A stretch of DNA of 64,000 nt, from positions 5,092,350 through 5,156,349 of the forward strand of contig NC_049991.1 in NCBI RefSeq assembly GCF_000003815.2, written 5' to 3'. A program made the translations under genes and the position numbers. The stretch is from Branchiostoma floridae (lineage: Eukaryota > Chordata > Leptocardii > Amphioxiformes > Branchiostomatidae). Positions 45,236-58,200 of this stretch are shown here, in pieces; the first letter of the stretch is position 1, and each line of letters begins with the position of its first letter. The notes beneath the pieces are model-generated. The model worked only from the letters and a program-made list of their open reading frames with translations, had not been told where the DNA came from and did not search any database.

Positions 45236-47053
45236 TCTTAGTCATCATCCTACCCAGTGCCGTGACAGGCGGTGTTTGCAAAAGAGAGCTAGCGGTTGCG
45301 CCTAAAGAGGGTCCGTATGCTCAAGAATATCTCGAGAAGGAAGTATCCGAATATTTTGCGGTCTTCATCTTTCAATTCCTCACTAAGCAACCTTTCCAAC
45401 CATACCAAGTATTCCAGGCCGGAACTTGAAGCCTTACCTACAATCGCAGTCTTAAGTCATCTCCCTACCCACTAAGGTGACAGGCGGTGTTTCCAAAAAG
45501 GAGCTAGCGGTTGCGCCTAAAGAGGGTCCGTATGCTCAAGAATATCTCGAGAAGGAAGTATCGGAATATTTTGCGGTCTTCATCTTTCAATTCCTCACTA
45601 AGCAACCTTTCCAACCATACCAAGTGTGCCAGGCCGGAACTTGAAGCCTAAGCTACAATCGCAGTCTTAAATATAAGTCATCACCCTACCCGGTGCAATC
45701 ACAGGCGGTGTTTCCAAAAAGGAGCTAGCGGTTGCGCCTGAAGAGGGTCCGTATGCTCAAGAATATCTCGAGAAGGAAGTGTCCGAATATTTTGCGGTCT
45801 TCATCTTTCAATACCTCATGAAGCAACCTTCCCACCCATACCAAGTGTGTCAGGCGGGAACTTGAAGCCTAAGCTACAATCGCAGTCTTAAGTCATCACC
45901 CTACCCGGTGCCATGACAGGCGGTGTTTCCAAAAAGGAGCTAGCGGTTGCGCCTAAAGAGGGTCCGTATGCTAAAGAATATCTCGAGAAGGAAGTATCCG
46001 AATATTTTGCGATTTTCATCCTTCAATTCCTTACTAAGCAACCTTCCCAGCCATACCAAGTGTGCCAGGCCGAAACTTGAAGCCTAAGCTATAATCGCAG
46101 TCTTAAGTCATCACCCTAGCCGCTACCGTGACAGGCGGTGTTTTAAAAGAGGGCTAGCGGTTGCGCCTAAAGAGGCTTACTTCATCATCCTACCCAGTGC
46201 CATGACAGGCGGTGTTTCCAAAAAGGAGCTAGCGGTTGCGCCTAAAGAGGGTCCGTATGCTCAAGAATATATCTAGAAGGAAGTATCCGAATATATTGAG
46301 GTCTTCATCTTTCAATTCCTCACTAAGCAACCTCCCCAACCATACCAAGTGTGCCAGGCCGGAACTTGAAGCCTAAGCTACAATCGCAGTCTTAAGTCAT
46401 CACCCTACCCGCTACCGTGACAGGCGGCGTTGCCAAAGAGAGCTAGCGGTTGCGCCTAAAGTGGGTCCGTATGCTCAAGAATATCTCGAGAAGGAAGTAT
46501 TCGAATATTTTTCGGTTTTCATCTTTTAATTTCTCACTAAGTAACCTTCCCAACTATACCAAGCGTGCCAGGCCGAAACTTGAAGCCTAAGCTACAACCG
46601 CAGTCTTAAGTCATCACCCTAGGCGCTAACGAGACAGGCGGTGATTGCAAAAGAGAGCTAGCGGTTGCGCCTAAAGAGGGTCCGTATGCTCAAGAATATC
46701 TCGAGAAGGAAGTATCCGACTATTTTGCGGTTTTCATCTTTCAATTCCTCACTAAGCAACCTTCCCAACCATACCAAGTGTGCTAGGCCGAAACTTGAAG
46801 CCTAAGCTATAATCGCAGTCTTAAGTCATCACCCTACCCGGTGCCATGACAGGCGGTGTTTCCAAAAAGGAGCTAGCGGTTGCGCCTAAAGAGGGTCCGT
46901 ATGCTCAAGAATATCTCGAGAAGGAATATCCGAATATTTTGCGGTCTTCATCTTTCAATTTCTCACTAAGCAACCTTTCCAACCATACCAAGTGTGCCAG
47001 GCCAAAACTTGAAGCCTAAGCTACAATCGCAGTCTTAAGTTATCACAATACTC

Positions 47054-47617
47054 NNNNNNNNNNNNNNNNNNNNNNNNNNNNNNNNNNNNNNNNNNNNNNN
47101 NNNNNNNNNNNNNNNNNNNNNNNNNNNNNNNNNNNNNNNNNNNNNNNNNNNNNNNNNNNNNNNNNNNNNNNNNNNNNNNNNNNNNNNNNNNNNNNNNNNN
47201 NNNNNNNNNNNNNNNNNNNNNNNNNNNNNNNNNNNNNNNNNNNNNNNNNNNNNNNNNNNNNNNNNNNNNNNNNNNNNNNNNNNNNNNNNNNNNNNNNNNN
47301 NNNNNNNNNNNNNNNNNNNNNNNNNNNNNNNNNNNNNNNNNNNNNNNNNNNNNNNNNNNNNNNNNNNNNNNNNNNNNNNNNNNNNNNNNNNNNNNNNNNN
47401 NNNNNNNNNNNNNNNNNNNNNNNNNNNNNNNNNNNNNNNNNNNNNNNNNNNNNNNNNNNNNNNNNNNNNNNNNNNNNNNNNNNNNNNNNNNNNNNNNNNN
47501 NNNNNNNNNNNNNNNNNNNNNNNNNNNNNNNNNNNNNNNNNNNNNNNNNNNNNNNNNNNNNNNNNNNNNNNNNNNNNNNNNNNNNNNNNNNNNNNNNNNN
47601 NNNNNNNNNNNNNNNNN
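47054..47617. other. Assembly gap of 564 N inside the 215-bp array
   Basis: Monomer orientation is unchanged. The left edge matches 50490-50504 and the right edge matches 51072 onward, so a copy of the missing part may be present between those points. Confidence 0.95.
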
Positions 47618-48109
47618 CTTCCCAACCATACCAAGTGTGCCAGGCCGGAACTTGAAGCCTAAGCTACAATCGCAGTCTTAAATATAAGTCATCACCCTAC
47701 CCGGTGCAATCACAGGCGGTGTTTCCAAAAAGGAGCTAGCGGTTGCGCCTAAAGAGGGTCCGTATGCTCAAGAATATCTCGAGAAGGAAGTGTCCGAATA
47801 TTTTGCGGTCTTCATCTTTCAATACCTCATTAAGCAACCTTTTCACCCATACCAAGTGTGTCAGGCCAAAACTTGAAGCCTAAGCTACAATCGCAGTCTT
47901 AAGTCATCACCCTACCCGGTGCCATGACAGGCGGTGTTTCCAAAAAGGAGCTAGCGGTTGCGCCTAAAGAGGGTCCGTATGCTAAAGAATATCTCGAGAA
48001 GGAAGTATCCGAATATTTTGCGATTTTCATCCTTCCATTCCTTACTAAGCAACCTTCCCAGCCATACCAAGTGTGCCAGGCCGAAACTTGAAGCCTAAGC
48101 TACAATCGC

Positions 48110-51100
48110 AGTCTTAAGTCATCACCCTATCCGGTGCCATGACAGGCGGTGTTTGCAAAAGAGTGCAAGCCGTTGCGCCTGAAGAGGGTCCGTATGATCA
48201 AGAATATCTCGAGAAGGAAGTATCCGAATATTTTGCGGTTTTCATCTTTCAATTTCTCACTAAGCAACCTTCACAACCATACCAAGTGTACCAGGCCGGA
48301 ACTTGAAGCCTAAGCTACAACTGGATCTTAAGTCATCACCCTACCCTGTGCCATGACAGGGGGTGTTTGCAAAAAGGAGCTAGCGGTTGCGCCTAAGGAG
48401 GGTCCGTATGCTCAAGAATATCTAGAGAAGAAAGTATCCGAATATTTTGCGGTCTTCATCTTTCAATTCCTCACTAAGCAACCTTTCTAACCATACCAAG
48501 TGTGCCAGGCCGGAACTTGACGCCTAAGCTATAATCGCAGTCTTAAGTCATCACCCTACCCGGTGCCATGACAGGCGCTGTTTTCAAAAAGGAGCTAGCG
48601 GTTGCGCCTAAAGACGGTCCGTATGCTCAAGAATATCTCTAGAAGGAAGTATCCGAATATTTTGCGGTCTTCATCTTTCAATTCCTCACTAAGCAACCTT
48701 TCCAACCAAACCAAGTGTGCCAGGCCGGAACTTGAAGCCTAAGCTACAATCGCAGTCTTAAGTCATCACCCTACCCGCTACCGTGACAGGCGGTGTTTTA
48801 AAAGAGAGCTAGCGGTTGCGCCTAAAGTGGGTCCGTATGCTCAAAAATATCTCGAGAAGGAAGTATCCGAATATTTTCGGTCTTCATCTTTCAATTCCTC
48901 ACTAAGCAACCTTTCCAACCATACCAAGATTGCCAGGCCAGAACTTGAAAACTAAGCTAGCTACAATCGCAGTCTTAAGTCATCATCTTACCCGGTGCGG
49001 TAACAGGTGGTGTTTGCAAAAGAGAGCTAGCGGTTGCGCCTGAAGAGGGTCCGTATGCTCAAGAATATCTCAAGAAGGAAGTATCCGTTCGAATATTTTG
49101 CGGTCTTCATCTTTCAATTCCTCTATAAGCAACCTTTCCAACCATACCAAGTGTGCCAGGCCGGAACTTGAAGCCTAAGCTACAATCGCAGTCTTAAGTC
49201 ATTGCCCTACCCGGTGCCATGACAGGCGGTGTTTGCAAAAGAGAGCAAGCGGTTGCGCCTAAAGAGGGTCCGTATGCTCAAGAATATCTCGAGAAGGAAG
49301 TATCCGAATATTTTGCGGTCTTCATCTTTCAATTCCTCACTAAGCAACCTTCCCAATCAAACCAAGCGTGCCAGGCCGAAACTTGAAGCCTAAGCTATAA
49401 TCGCAGTCTGTCGTCATCATCCTACCCGGTGCCGTGACAGGCGGTGTTTGCAAAAGAGAGCTAGCGGCTACGCCTAAAGAGGGTCCGTATGCTCAAGAAT
49501 ATCTCGAGAAGGAAGTATCCGAATATTTTGTGGTTTTCATCTTTCAATTCCTCACCAAACAACCTTTCAAACCATACTAAGTGTGCCAGGCCAGAACTTG
49601 AAGCCTAAGCTACAATCGCAGTCTTAAGTCATCATCCTACCCAGTGCCGTGACAGGCGGTGTTTGCAAAAGAGAGCTAGCGGTTGCGCCTAAAGAGGGTC
49701 CGTATGCTCAAGAATATCTCGAGAAGGAAGTATCCGAATATTTTGCGGTCTTCATCTTTCAATTCCTCACTAAGCAACCTTTCCAACCATACCAAGTATT
49801 CCAGGCCGGAACTTGAAGCCTTACCTACAATCGCAGTCTTAAGTCATCTCCCTACCCACTAAGGTGACAGGCGGTGTTTCCAAAAAGGAGCTAGCGGTTG
49901 CGCCTAAAGAGGGTCCGTATGCTCAAGAATATCTCGAGAAGGAAGTATCGGAATATTTTGCGGTCTTCATCTTTCAATTCCTCACTAAGCAACCTTTCCA
50001 ACCATACCAAGTGTGCCAGGCCGGAACTTGAAGCCTAAGCTACAATCGCAGTCTTAAATATAAGTCATCACCCTACCCGGTGCAATCACAGGCGGTGTTT
50101 CCAAACAGGAGCTAGCGGTTGCGCCTGAACAGGGTCCGTATGCTCAAGAATATCTCGAGAAGGCAGTGTCCGAATATTTTGCGGTCTTCATCTTTCAATA
50201 CCTCATGAAGCAACCTTCCCACCCATACCAAGTGTGTCAGGCCGAAACTTGAAGCCTAAGCTATAATCGCAGTCTTAAGTCATCACCCTACCCGGTGCCA
50301 TGACAGGCGGTGTTTCCAAAAAGGAGCTAGCGGTTGCGCCTAAAGAGGGTCCGTATGCTCAAGAATATCTCGAGAAGGAATATCCGAATATTTTGCGGTC
50401 TTCATCTTTCAATTTCTCACTAAGCAACCTTTCCAACCATACCAAGTGTGCCAGGCCAAAACTTGAAGCCTAAGCTACAATCGCAGTCTTAAGTTATCAC
50501 AATACTCGGTGCCGTGACGGGCGGTGTTTGCAAAAGAGACCTAGCGGTTGCGCCTAAAGAGGGTCCGGTTGCTCAAGAATATCTCGAGAAGGAAGTATCC
50601 GAAAATTTTGCGGTCTTCATTTTCAATTCCTCACTAAACAACCTTTCCAATCATACCAAGCGTGCCAGGCCAAAACTTGAAGCCTAAGCTACAATCGCAG
50701 TCTTAACTCATCACCCTACCCGCTACCGTGACGGGCGGTGTTTGCAAAAGAGACCTAGCGGTTGCGCCTAAAGAGGGTCCGTATGCTCAAGAATATCTCG
50801 AGAAGGAAGTATCCGAATATTTTCGGTCTTCATCTTTCAATTCCTCACTAAACAACCTTTCCAATCATACCAAGCGTGCCAGGCCAAAACTTGAAGCCTA
50901 AGCTACAATCGCAGTCTTAAGTCATCATTCTACACGGTGCCGTGACAGGCGGTGTTTCCAAAAAGGAGCTAGCGGTTGCGCATGAAGAGGGTCCGTATGC
51001 TCAAGAATATCTCTAGAAGGAAGTATCCGAATATTTTGCGGTCTTCATCTTTCAATTTCTCACTAAGCAACCTTCCCAACCATACCAAGTGTGCCAGGCC

Positions 51101-54100
51101 GGAACTTGAAGCCTAAGCTACAATCGCAGTCTTAAATATAAGTCATCACCCTACCCGGTGCAATCACAGGCGGTGTTTCCCAAAAGGAGCTAGCGGTTGC
51201 GCCTAAAGAGGGTCCGTATGCTCAAGAATATCTCGAGAAGGAAGTGTCCGAATATTTTGCGGTCTTCATCTTTCAATACCTCATTAAGCAACCTTTTCAC
51301 CCATACCAAGTGTGTCAGGCCAAAACTTGAAGCCTAAGCTACAATCGCAGTCTTAAGTCATCACCCTACCCGGTGCCATGACAGGCGGTGTTTCCAAAAA
51401 GGAGCTAGCGGTTGCGCCTAAAGAGGGTCCGTATGCTAAAGAATATCTCGAGAAGGAAGTATCCGAATATTTTGCGATTTTCATCCTTCCATTCCTTACT
51501 AAGCAACCTTCCCAGCCATACCAAGTGTGCCAGGCCGAAACTTGAAGCCTAAGCTACAATCGCAGTCTTAAGTCATCACCCTATCCGGTGCCATGACAGG
51601 CGGTGTTTGCAAAAGAGTGCAAGCCGTTGCGCCTGAAGAGGGTCCGTATGATCAAGAATATCTCGAGAAGGAAGTATCCGAATATTTTGCGGTTTTCATC
51701 TTTCAATTTCTCACTAAGCAACCTTCACAACCATACCAAGTGTACCAGGCCGGAACTTGAAGCCTAAGCTACAATCGCAGTCTTAAGTCATCACCCTACC
51801 CTGTGCCATGACAGGGGGTGTTTGCAAAAAGGAGCTAGCGGTTGCGCCTAAGGAGGGTCCGTATGCTCAAGAATATCTCTAGAAGGAAGTATCCGAATAT
51901 TTTGCGGTCTTCATCTTTCAATTCCTCACTAAGCAACCTTTCTAACCATACCAAGTGTGCCAGGCCAGAACTTGACGCCTAAGCTATAATCGCAGTCTTA
52001 AGTCATCACCCTACCCGGTGCCATGACAGGCGCTGTTTTCAAAAAGGAGCTAGCGGTTGCGCCTAAAGACGGTCCGTATGCTCAAGAATATCTCGAGAAG
52101 GAAGTATCCGAATATTTTGCGGTCTTCATCTTTCAATTCCTCACTAAGCAACCTTTCCAACCATACCAAGTGTGCCAGGCCGGAACTTGAAGCCTAAGCT
52201 ACAATCGCAGTCTTAAGTCATCACCCTACCCGCTACCGTGACAGGCGGTGTTTGAAAAGAGGGCTAGCGGTTGCGCCTAAAGTGGGTCCGTATGCTCAAA
52301 AATATCTCGAGAAAGAAGTATCCGAATATTTTGCGGTCTTCATCTTTCAATTCCTCACTAAGCAACCTTTCCAACCATACCAAGATTGCCAGGCCAGAAC
52401 TTGAAAACTAAGCTAGCTACAATCGCAGTCTTAAGTCATCATCTTACCCGGTGCGGTAACAGGTGGTGTTTGCAAAAGAGAGCTAGCGGTTGCGCCTGAA
52501 GAGGGTCCGTATGCTCAAGAATATCTCAAGAAGGAAGTATCCGTTCGAATATTTTGCGGTCTTCATCTTTCAATTCCTCACTAAGCAAACTTTCCAACCA
52601 TACCAAGTGTGCCAGGCCGGAACTTGAAGCCTAAGCTACAATCGCAGTCTTAAGTCATCACCCTAGGCGCTAACGAGACAGGCGGTGTTTGCAAAAGAGA
52701 CCTAGCGGTTTCGCCTTAAGAGGGTCCGTTACTCAAGAATATCTCGAGAAGGAAGTATTCGAATATTTTGCGGTTTTCATCTTTCAATTCCTCACTAAGC
52801 AACCTTCACAACCATACCAAGTGTGCCAGGCCGGAACTTGAAGCCTACGCTACAATCGCAGTCTTAAGTCATCATCCTACACGGTACCGTGACAGGCGGT
52901 GTTTGCAAAAGAGAGCGGTTGCGCCTAAAGAGGGTCCGTATGCTCAAGAATATCTCGAGAAGGAAGTATCCGACTATTTTGCGGTTTTCATCTTTAAATT
53001 CCTCACTAAGAAACCTTCCCAACCATACCAAGTGTGCCAGGCCGGAACTTGAAGCCTAACCTACAATCGCAGTCTTAAGTCATCACCCTACCCGGTTCCA
53101 TGACAGGCGGTGTTTCTAAAATGGAGCTAGCGGTTGCGCTTAAAGAGGGTCCGTATGCTCAAGACTATCTAAGGAAGAAAGTATCCGAATATTTTGCGGT
53201 CTTCATCTTTCAATTCCTTACTAAGCAACCTTTCCAACCATACCAAGTGTGCCAGGCCGGAATTTGAAGCCTAAGCTACAATCGCAGTCTTAAGTCATCG
53301 CCCTATCCGGTGCCATGACAGGCGGTGTTTGCAAAAGAGTGCAAGCCGTTGCGCCTGAAGAGGGTCCGTATGATCAAGAATATCTCGAGAAGGAAGTATC
53401 CGAATATTTTGCGGTTTTCATCTTTCAATTTCTCACTAAACAACCTTCACAACCATACCAAGTGTACCAGGCCGGAACTTGAAGCCTAAGCTACAATCGC
53501 AGTCTTAAGTCATCACCCTACCCTGTGCCATGACAGGGGGTGTTTGCAAAAAGGAGCTAGCGGTTGCGCCTAAGGAGGGTCCGTATGCTCAAGAATATCT
53601 CTAGAAGGAAGTATCCGAATATTTTGCGGTCTTCATCTTTCAATTCCTCACTAAGCAACCTTTCTAAGTGCCTCCACTAGAACAGGCCGGAACTTGACGC
53701 CTAAGCTATAATCGCAGTCTTAAGTCATCACCCTACCAGGTGCCATGACAGGCGCTGTTTTCAAAAAGGAGCTAGCGGTTGCGCCTAAAGACGGTCCGTA
53801 TGCTCGAGCATATCTCAAGAAGGAAGTATCCGTTCGAATATTTTGCGGTCTTCATCTTTCAATTCCTCACTAAGCAACCTTTCCAACCATACCAAGTGTG
53901 CCAGGCCGGAACTTGAAGCCTAAGCTACAATCGCAGTCTTAAGTCATCACCCTACCCGCTACCGTGACAGGCGGTGTTTTAAAAGAGGGCTAGCGGTTGC
54001 GCCTAAAGTGGGTCCGTATGCTCAAAAATATCTCGAGAAAGAAGTATCCGAATATTTTGCGGTCTTCATCTTTCAATTCCTCATTAAGCAACCTTTCCAA

Positions 54101-55250
54101 CCATACCAAGATTGCCAGGCCAGAACTTGAAAACTAAGCTAGCTACAATCGCAGTCTTAAGTCATCATCTTACCCGGTGCGGTAACAGGTGGTGTTTGCA
54201 AAAGAGAGCTAGCGGTTGCGCCTGAAGAGGGTCCGTATGCTCAAGAATATCTCAAGAAGGAAGTATCCGTTCGAATATTTTGCGGTCTTCATCTTTCAAT
54301 TCCTCACTAAGCAAACTTTCCAACCATACCAAGTGTGCCAGGCCGGAACTTGAAGCCTAAGCTACAATCGCAGTCTTAAGTCATCACCCTATGCGCTAAC
54401 GAGACAGGCGGTGTTTGCAAAAGAGACCTAGCGGTTTCGCCTTAAGAGGGTCCGTTACTCAAGAATATCTCGATAAGGAAGTATCCGTTCGAATATTTTG
54501 CGGTCTTCATCTTTCAATGCCTCACTAAGCAACCTTCCCAACCATACCAAGTGTGCCAGGCCGGAACTTGAAGCCTACGCTACAATCGCAGTCTTAAGTC
54601 ATCATCCTACACGGTACCGTGACAGGCGGTGTTTGCAAAAGAGAGCTAGCGGTTGCGCCTAAAGAGGGTCCGTATGCTCAAGAATATCTCGAGAAGGAAG
54701 TATCCGACTATTTTGCGGTTTTCATCTTTCAATTCCTCACTAAGAAACCTTACCAACCATACCAAGTGTGCCAGGCCGGAACTTGAAGCCTAACCTACAA
54801 TCGCAGTCTTAAGTCATCACCCTACCCGGTGCCATGACAGGCGGTGTTTCTAGAAAGGAGCTAGCGGTTGCGCCTAAAGAGGGTCCGTATGCTCAAGACT
54901 ATCTAGGGAAGAAAGTATCCGAATATTTTGCGGTCTTCATCTTTCAATTCCTTACTAAGCAACCTTTCCAACCATACCAAGTGTGCCAGGCCGGAACTTG
55001 AAGCCTAAGCTACAATCGCAGTCTTAAGTCATCGCCCTATCCGGTGCCATGACAGGCGGTGTTTGCAAAAGAGTGCAAGCCGTTGCGCCTGAAGAGGGTC
55101 CGTATGATCAAGAATATCTCGAGAAGGAAGTATCCGAATATTTTGCGGTTTTCATCTTTCAATTTCTCACTAAACAACCTTCACAACCATACCAAGTGTA
55201 CCAGGCCGGAACTTGAAGCCTAAGCTACAATCGCAGTCTTAAGTCATCAC
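48110..55250 (+). repeat. Higher-order repeats of ~1.72 kb (8 monomers) within the 215-bp array
   Basis: Diagnostic variants recur together. GATCAAGAATATCTCGAG instead of GCTCAAGAA occurs at 48196, 51650, 53372 and 55106 (spacings about 3454, 1722 and 1734). The variant ACTAAGCTAGCTAC occurs at 48951, 52407 and 54133 (3456 and 1726). Eight monomers are 1720 bp, so these are one- and two-unit steps. Confidence 0.85.
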
Positions 55251-58200
55251 CCTACCCTGTGCCATGACAGGGGGTGTTTGCAAAAAGGAGCTAGCGGTTG
55301 CGCCTAAGGAGGGTCCGTATGCTCAAGAATATCTAGGGAAGAAAGTATCCGAATATTTTGCGGTCTTCATCTTTCAATTCCTCACTAAGCAACCTTTCTA
55401 ACCATACCAAGTGTGCCAGGCCGAACTGACGCCTAAGCTATAATCGCAGTCTTAAGTCATCACCCTACCCGGTGCCATGACAGGCGCTGTTTTCAAAAAG
55501 GAGCTAGCGGTTGCGCCTAAAGACGGTCCGTATGCTCAAGAATATCTCTAGAAGGAAGTATCCGAATATTTTGCGGTCTTCATCTTTCAATTCGTAAACC
55601 AAGCAACCTTTCCAACCATACCAAGTGTGCCAGGCCGGAACTTGAAGCCTAAGCTACAATCGCAGTCTTAAGTCATTGCCCTACCCGGTGCCATGACAGG
55701 CGGTGTTTGCAAAAGAGAGCAAGCCGTTGCGCCTGAAGAGGGTCCGTATGCTCAAGAATATCTCGAGAAGGAAGTATCCGAATATTTTGCGGTCTTCATC
55801 TTTCAATTTCTCACTAACCAACATTCACAACCATACCAAGTGTGCCAGGCCGGAAATTGCAGGCTAAGCTGTAATCGCAGTCTTAAGTCATCACCCTACC
55901 CGGTGTAAAGACAGGCGGTGTTTTCAAAAAGGAGCTAGCGGTTGCGCCTAAGGAGGGTCCGTATGCTCAAGAATATCTCGAGAAGGAAGTATCCGAATAT
56001 TTTGCGGTTTTCATCTTTCAATTCCTCACTAAGCAACCTTTCTAACCATCTCAAGAGTGCCAGGCCGGAACTTGAAGCCTAAGCTACAATCGCAATCTTG
56101 AGTCATCAGCCTACCCGCTACCGTGACAGGCGGTGTTTTCAAAAGAGAGCTAGTGGTTGCGCCTGAAGAGGATCGGTATGCTCAAGAACATCTCGAGAAG
56201 GAAGTATTCGAATATTTTGCGGTTTTCATCTTTCAATTCCTCACTAAGCAACCTTCACAACCATACCAAGTGTGCCAGGCCGGAACTTGAAGCCTAAGCT
56301 ACAATCGCAGTCTTAAGTCATCACCCTATACGCTACCGTGACAGGCGGTGTTTTCAAAAGAAAGCTAACGGTTGCGCCTAAAGAGGGTCCGTATGCTCAA
56401 GAATATATCAATACGAAGGTATCCAAATATTTTGCGGTTTTCATCTTTCAATTCCTTACTAAGCAACCTTACCAACCATACCAAGTGTGCCAGGCCGGAA
56501 CTTGAAGCCTAAGCTACAATCGCAGTCTTAAGTCATCACCCTACCCGCTACCGTGACAGGCGGTGTTTGCAAAAGAGAGCTAGCGGTTGCGCCTAAAGAG
56601 GGTCCGTATGCTCAAGAATATCTCGAGAAGGAAGTATCCGAATATTTTGCGGTCTTCATCTTTCAATTCCTCTATAGGCAACCTTTCCAACCATACCAAG
56701 TGTGCCAGGCTGAAACTTGAAGCCTAAGCTACAATCGCAGTCTTAAGTCATCACTCTACCCGGTGCCGTGACGGGCGGTGTTTCCAAAAAGGAGCTAGCG
56801 GTTGCGCCTAAAGAGGGTCCGTATGCTCAAGAATATCCCGAGAAGGAAATATCCGATTTTTTTGCGGTCTTCATCTTTCAATTCCTCACTAAGCAACCTT
56901 TCTAACCATACCAAGAGTGCCAGGCCTAAACTTGAAGCCTAATCTACAATCGCAGTCTTAAGTCATCGCCCTACCCCGTGCCATGACAGGCGGTGTTTCC
57001 AAAAGAGAGCAAGCCGTTGCGCCTGAGGAGGGTTCGTATGCTCAAGAATATCTCTAGAAGGAAGTATCCAAATATTTTGCGGTCTTCATCTTTCAATTTC
57101 TCACTAAGCAACCTTTCCAACCATACCAAGTGTGCCAGGCCTGAACTTGAGCTACAATCGCAGTCTTAAGTCATCACCCTACCCGCTACCGTGACAGGCG
57201 GTGTTTCCAAAAAGGAGCTATCGGTTGCGCCTAAAAAGGGTCCGTATGCTCAACAATATCTCGAAAAGGAAGTATCCGTTCGAATATTTTGCGGTCTTCA
57301 TCTTTCAATTCCTCACTAAGCAACCTTCCCAACCATACCAAATGTGCCAGGCCGGAACTTGAAGCCTAAGCTACAATCGCAGTCTTAAGTCATCACCCTA
57401 CCTGGTGCGGTGACAGGCGGTGTTTCCAAAAAGGAGCTAGCGGTTGCGCCTAAAAAGGTTCCGTATGCTCAACAATATCTCGAAAAGGAAGTATCCGTTC
57501 GAATATTTTGCGGTTTTCATCTTTCAATTTCTCACTAAGCAACCTTTTCAACCATCTCAATAGTGCCAGGCCGGAACTTGAAGCCTAAGCTACAATCGCA
57601 GTCTTAAGTCATCACCCTACCCGCTACCGTGACAGGCGGTGTTTTCAAAAGAGAGCAAGCCCTTGCGCCTGAAGAGGGTCCGTATGCTCAACATTATCTC
57701 GAGAAGGAAGTATTCGAATATTTTGCGATCTTCATCTTTCAATTCCTCTCTAAGCAACCTTCACAACCATACCAAGTGTGCCAGGCCGGAACTTAAAGCC
57801 TAAGCTACAATCGCAGTCTTAAGTCATCACAATACTCGGTGCCGTGACAGGCGGTGTTTGCAAAAGAGAGCTAGCGGTTGCGCCTAAAGAGCGTCCGTAT
57901 GCTCAAGAATATCTCGAGAAGGAAGTATCCGAATATTGTGCGGTCTTCATCTTTCAATTCCTCACTAAGCAACCTTCCCAACCATACCAAGTGTGCCAGG
58001 CCGGAACTTGAAGCCTAAGCTACAATCGCAGTCTTAAGTCATCACCCTACCCGGTGTCATGACAGGCGGTGTTTCCAAAAAGGAGCTAGCGGTTGCGCCT
58101 AAAAAGGGTCCGTATGCTCAAGAATATCTCGAGAAGGAAGTATCCGTTCGAATATTTTGCGGTCTTCATCTTTCAATTCCTCACTAAGCAACCTTCCCAA

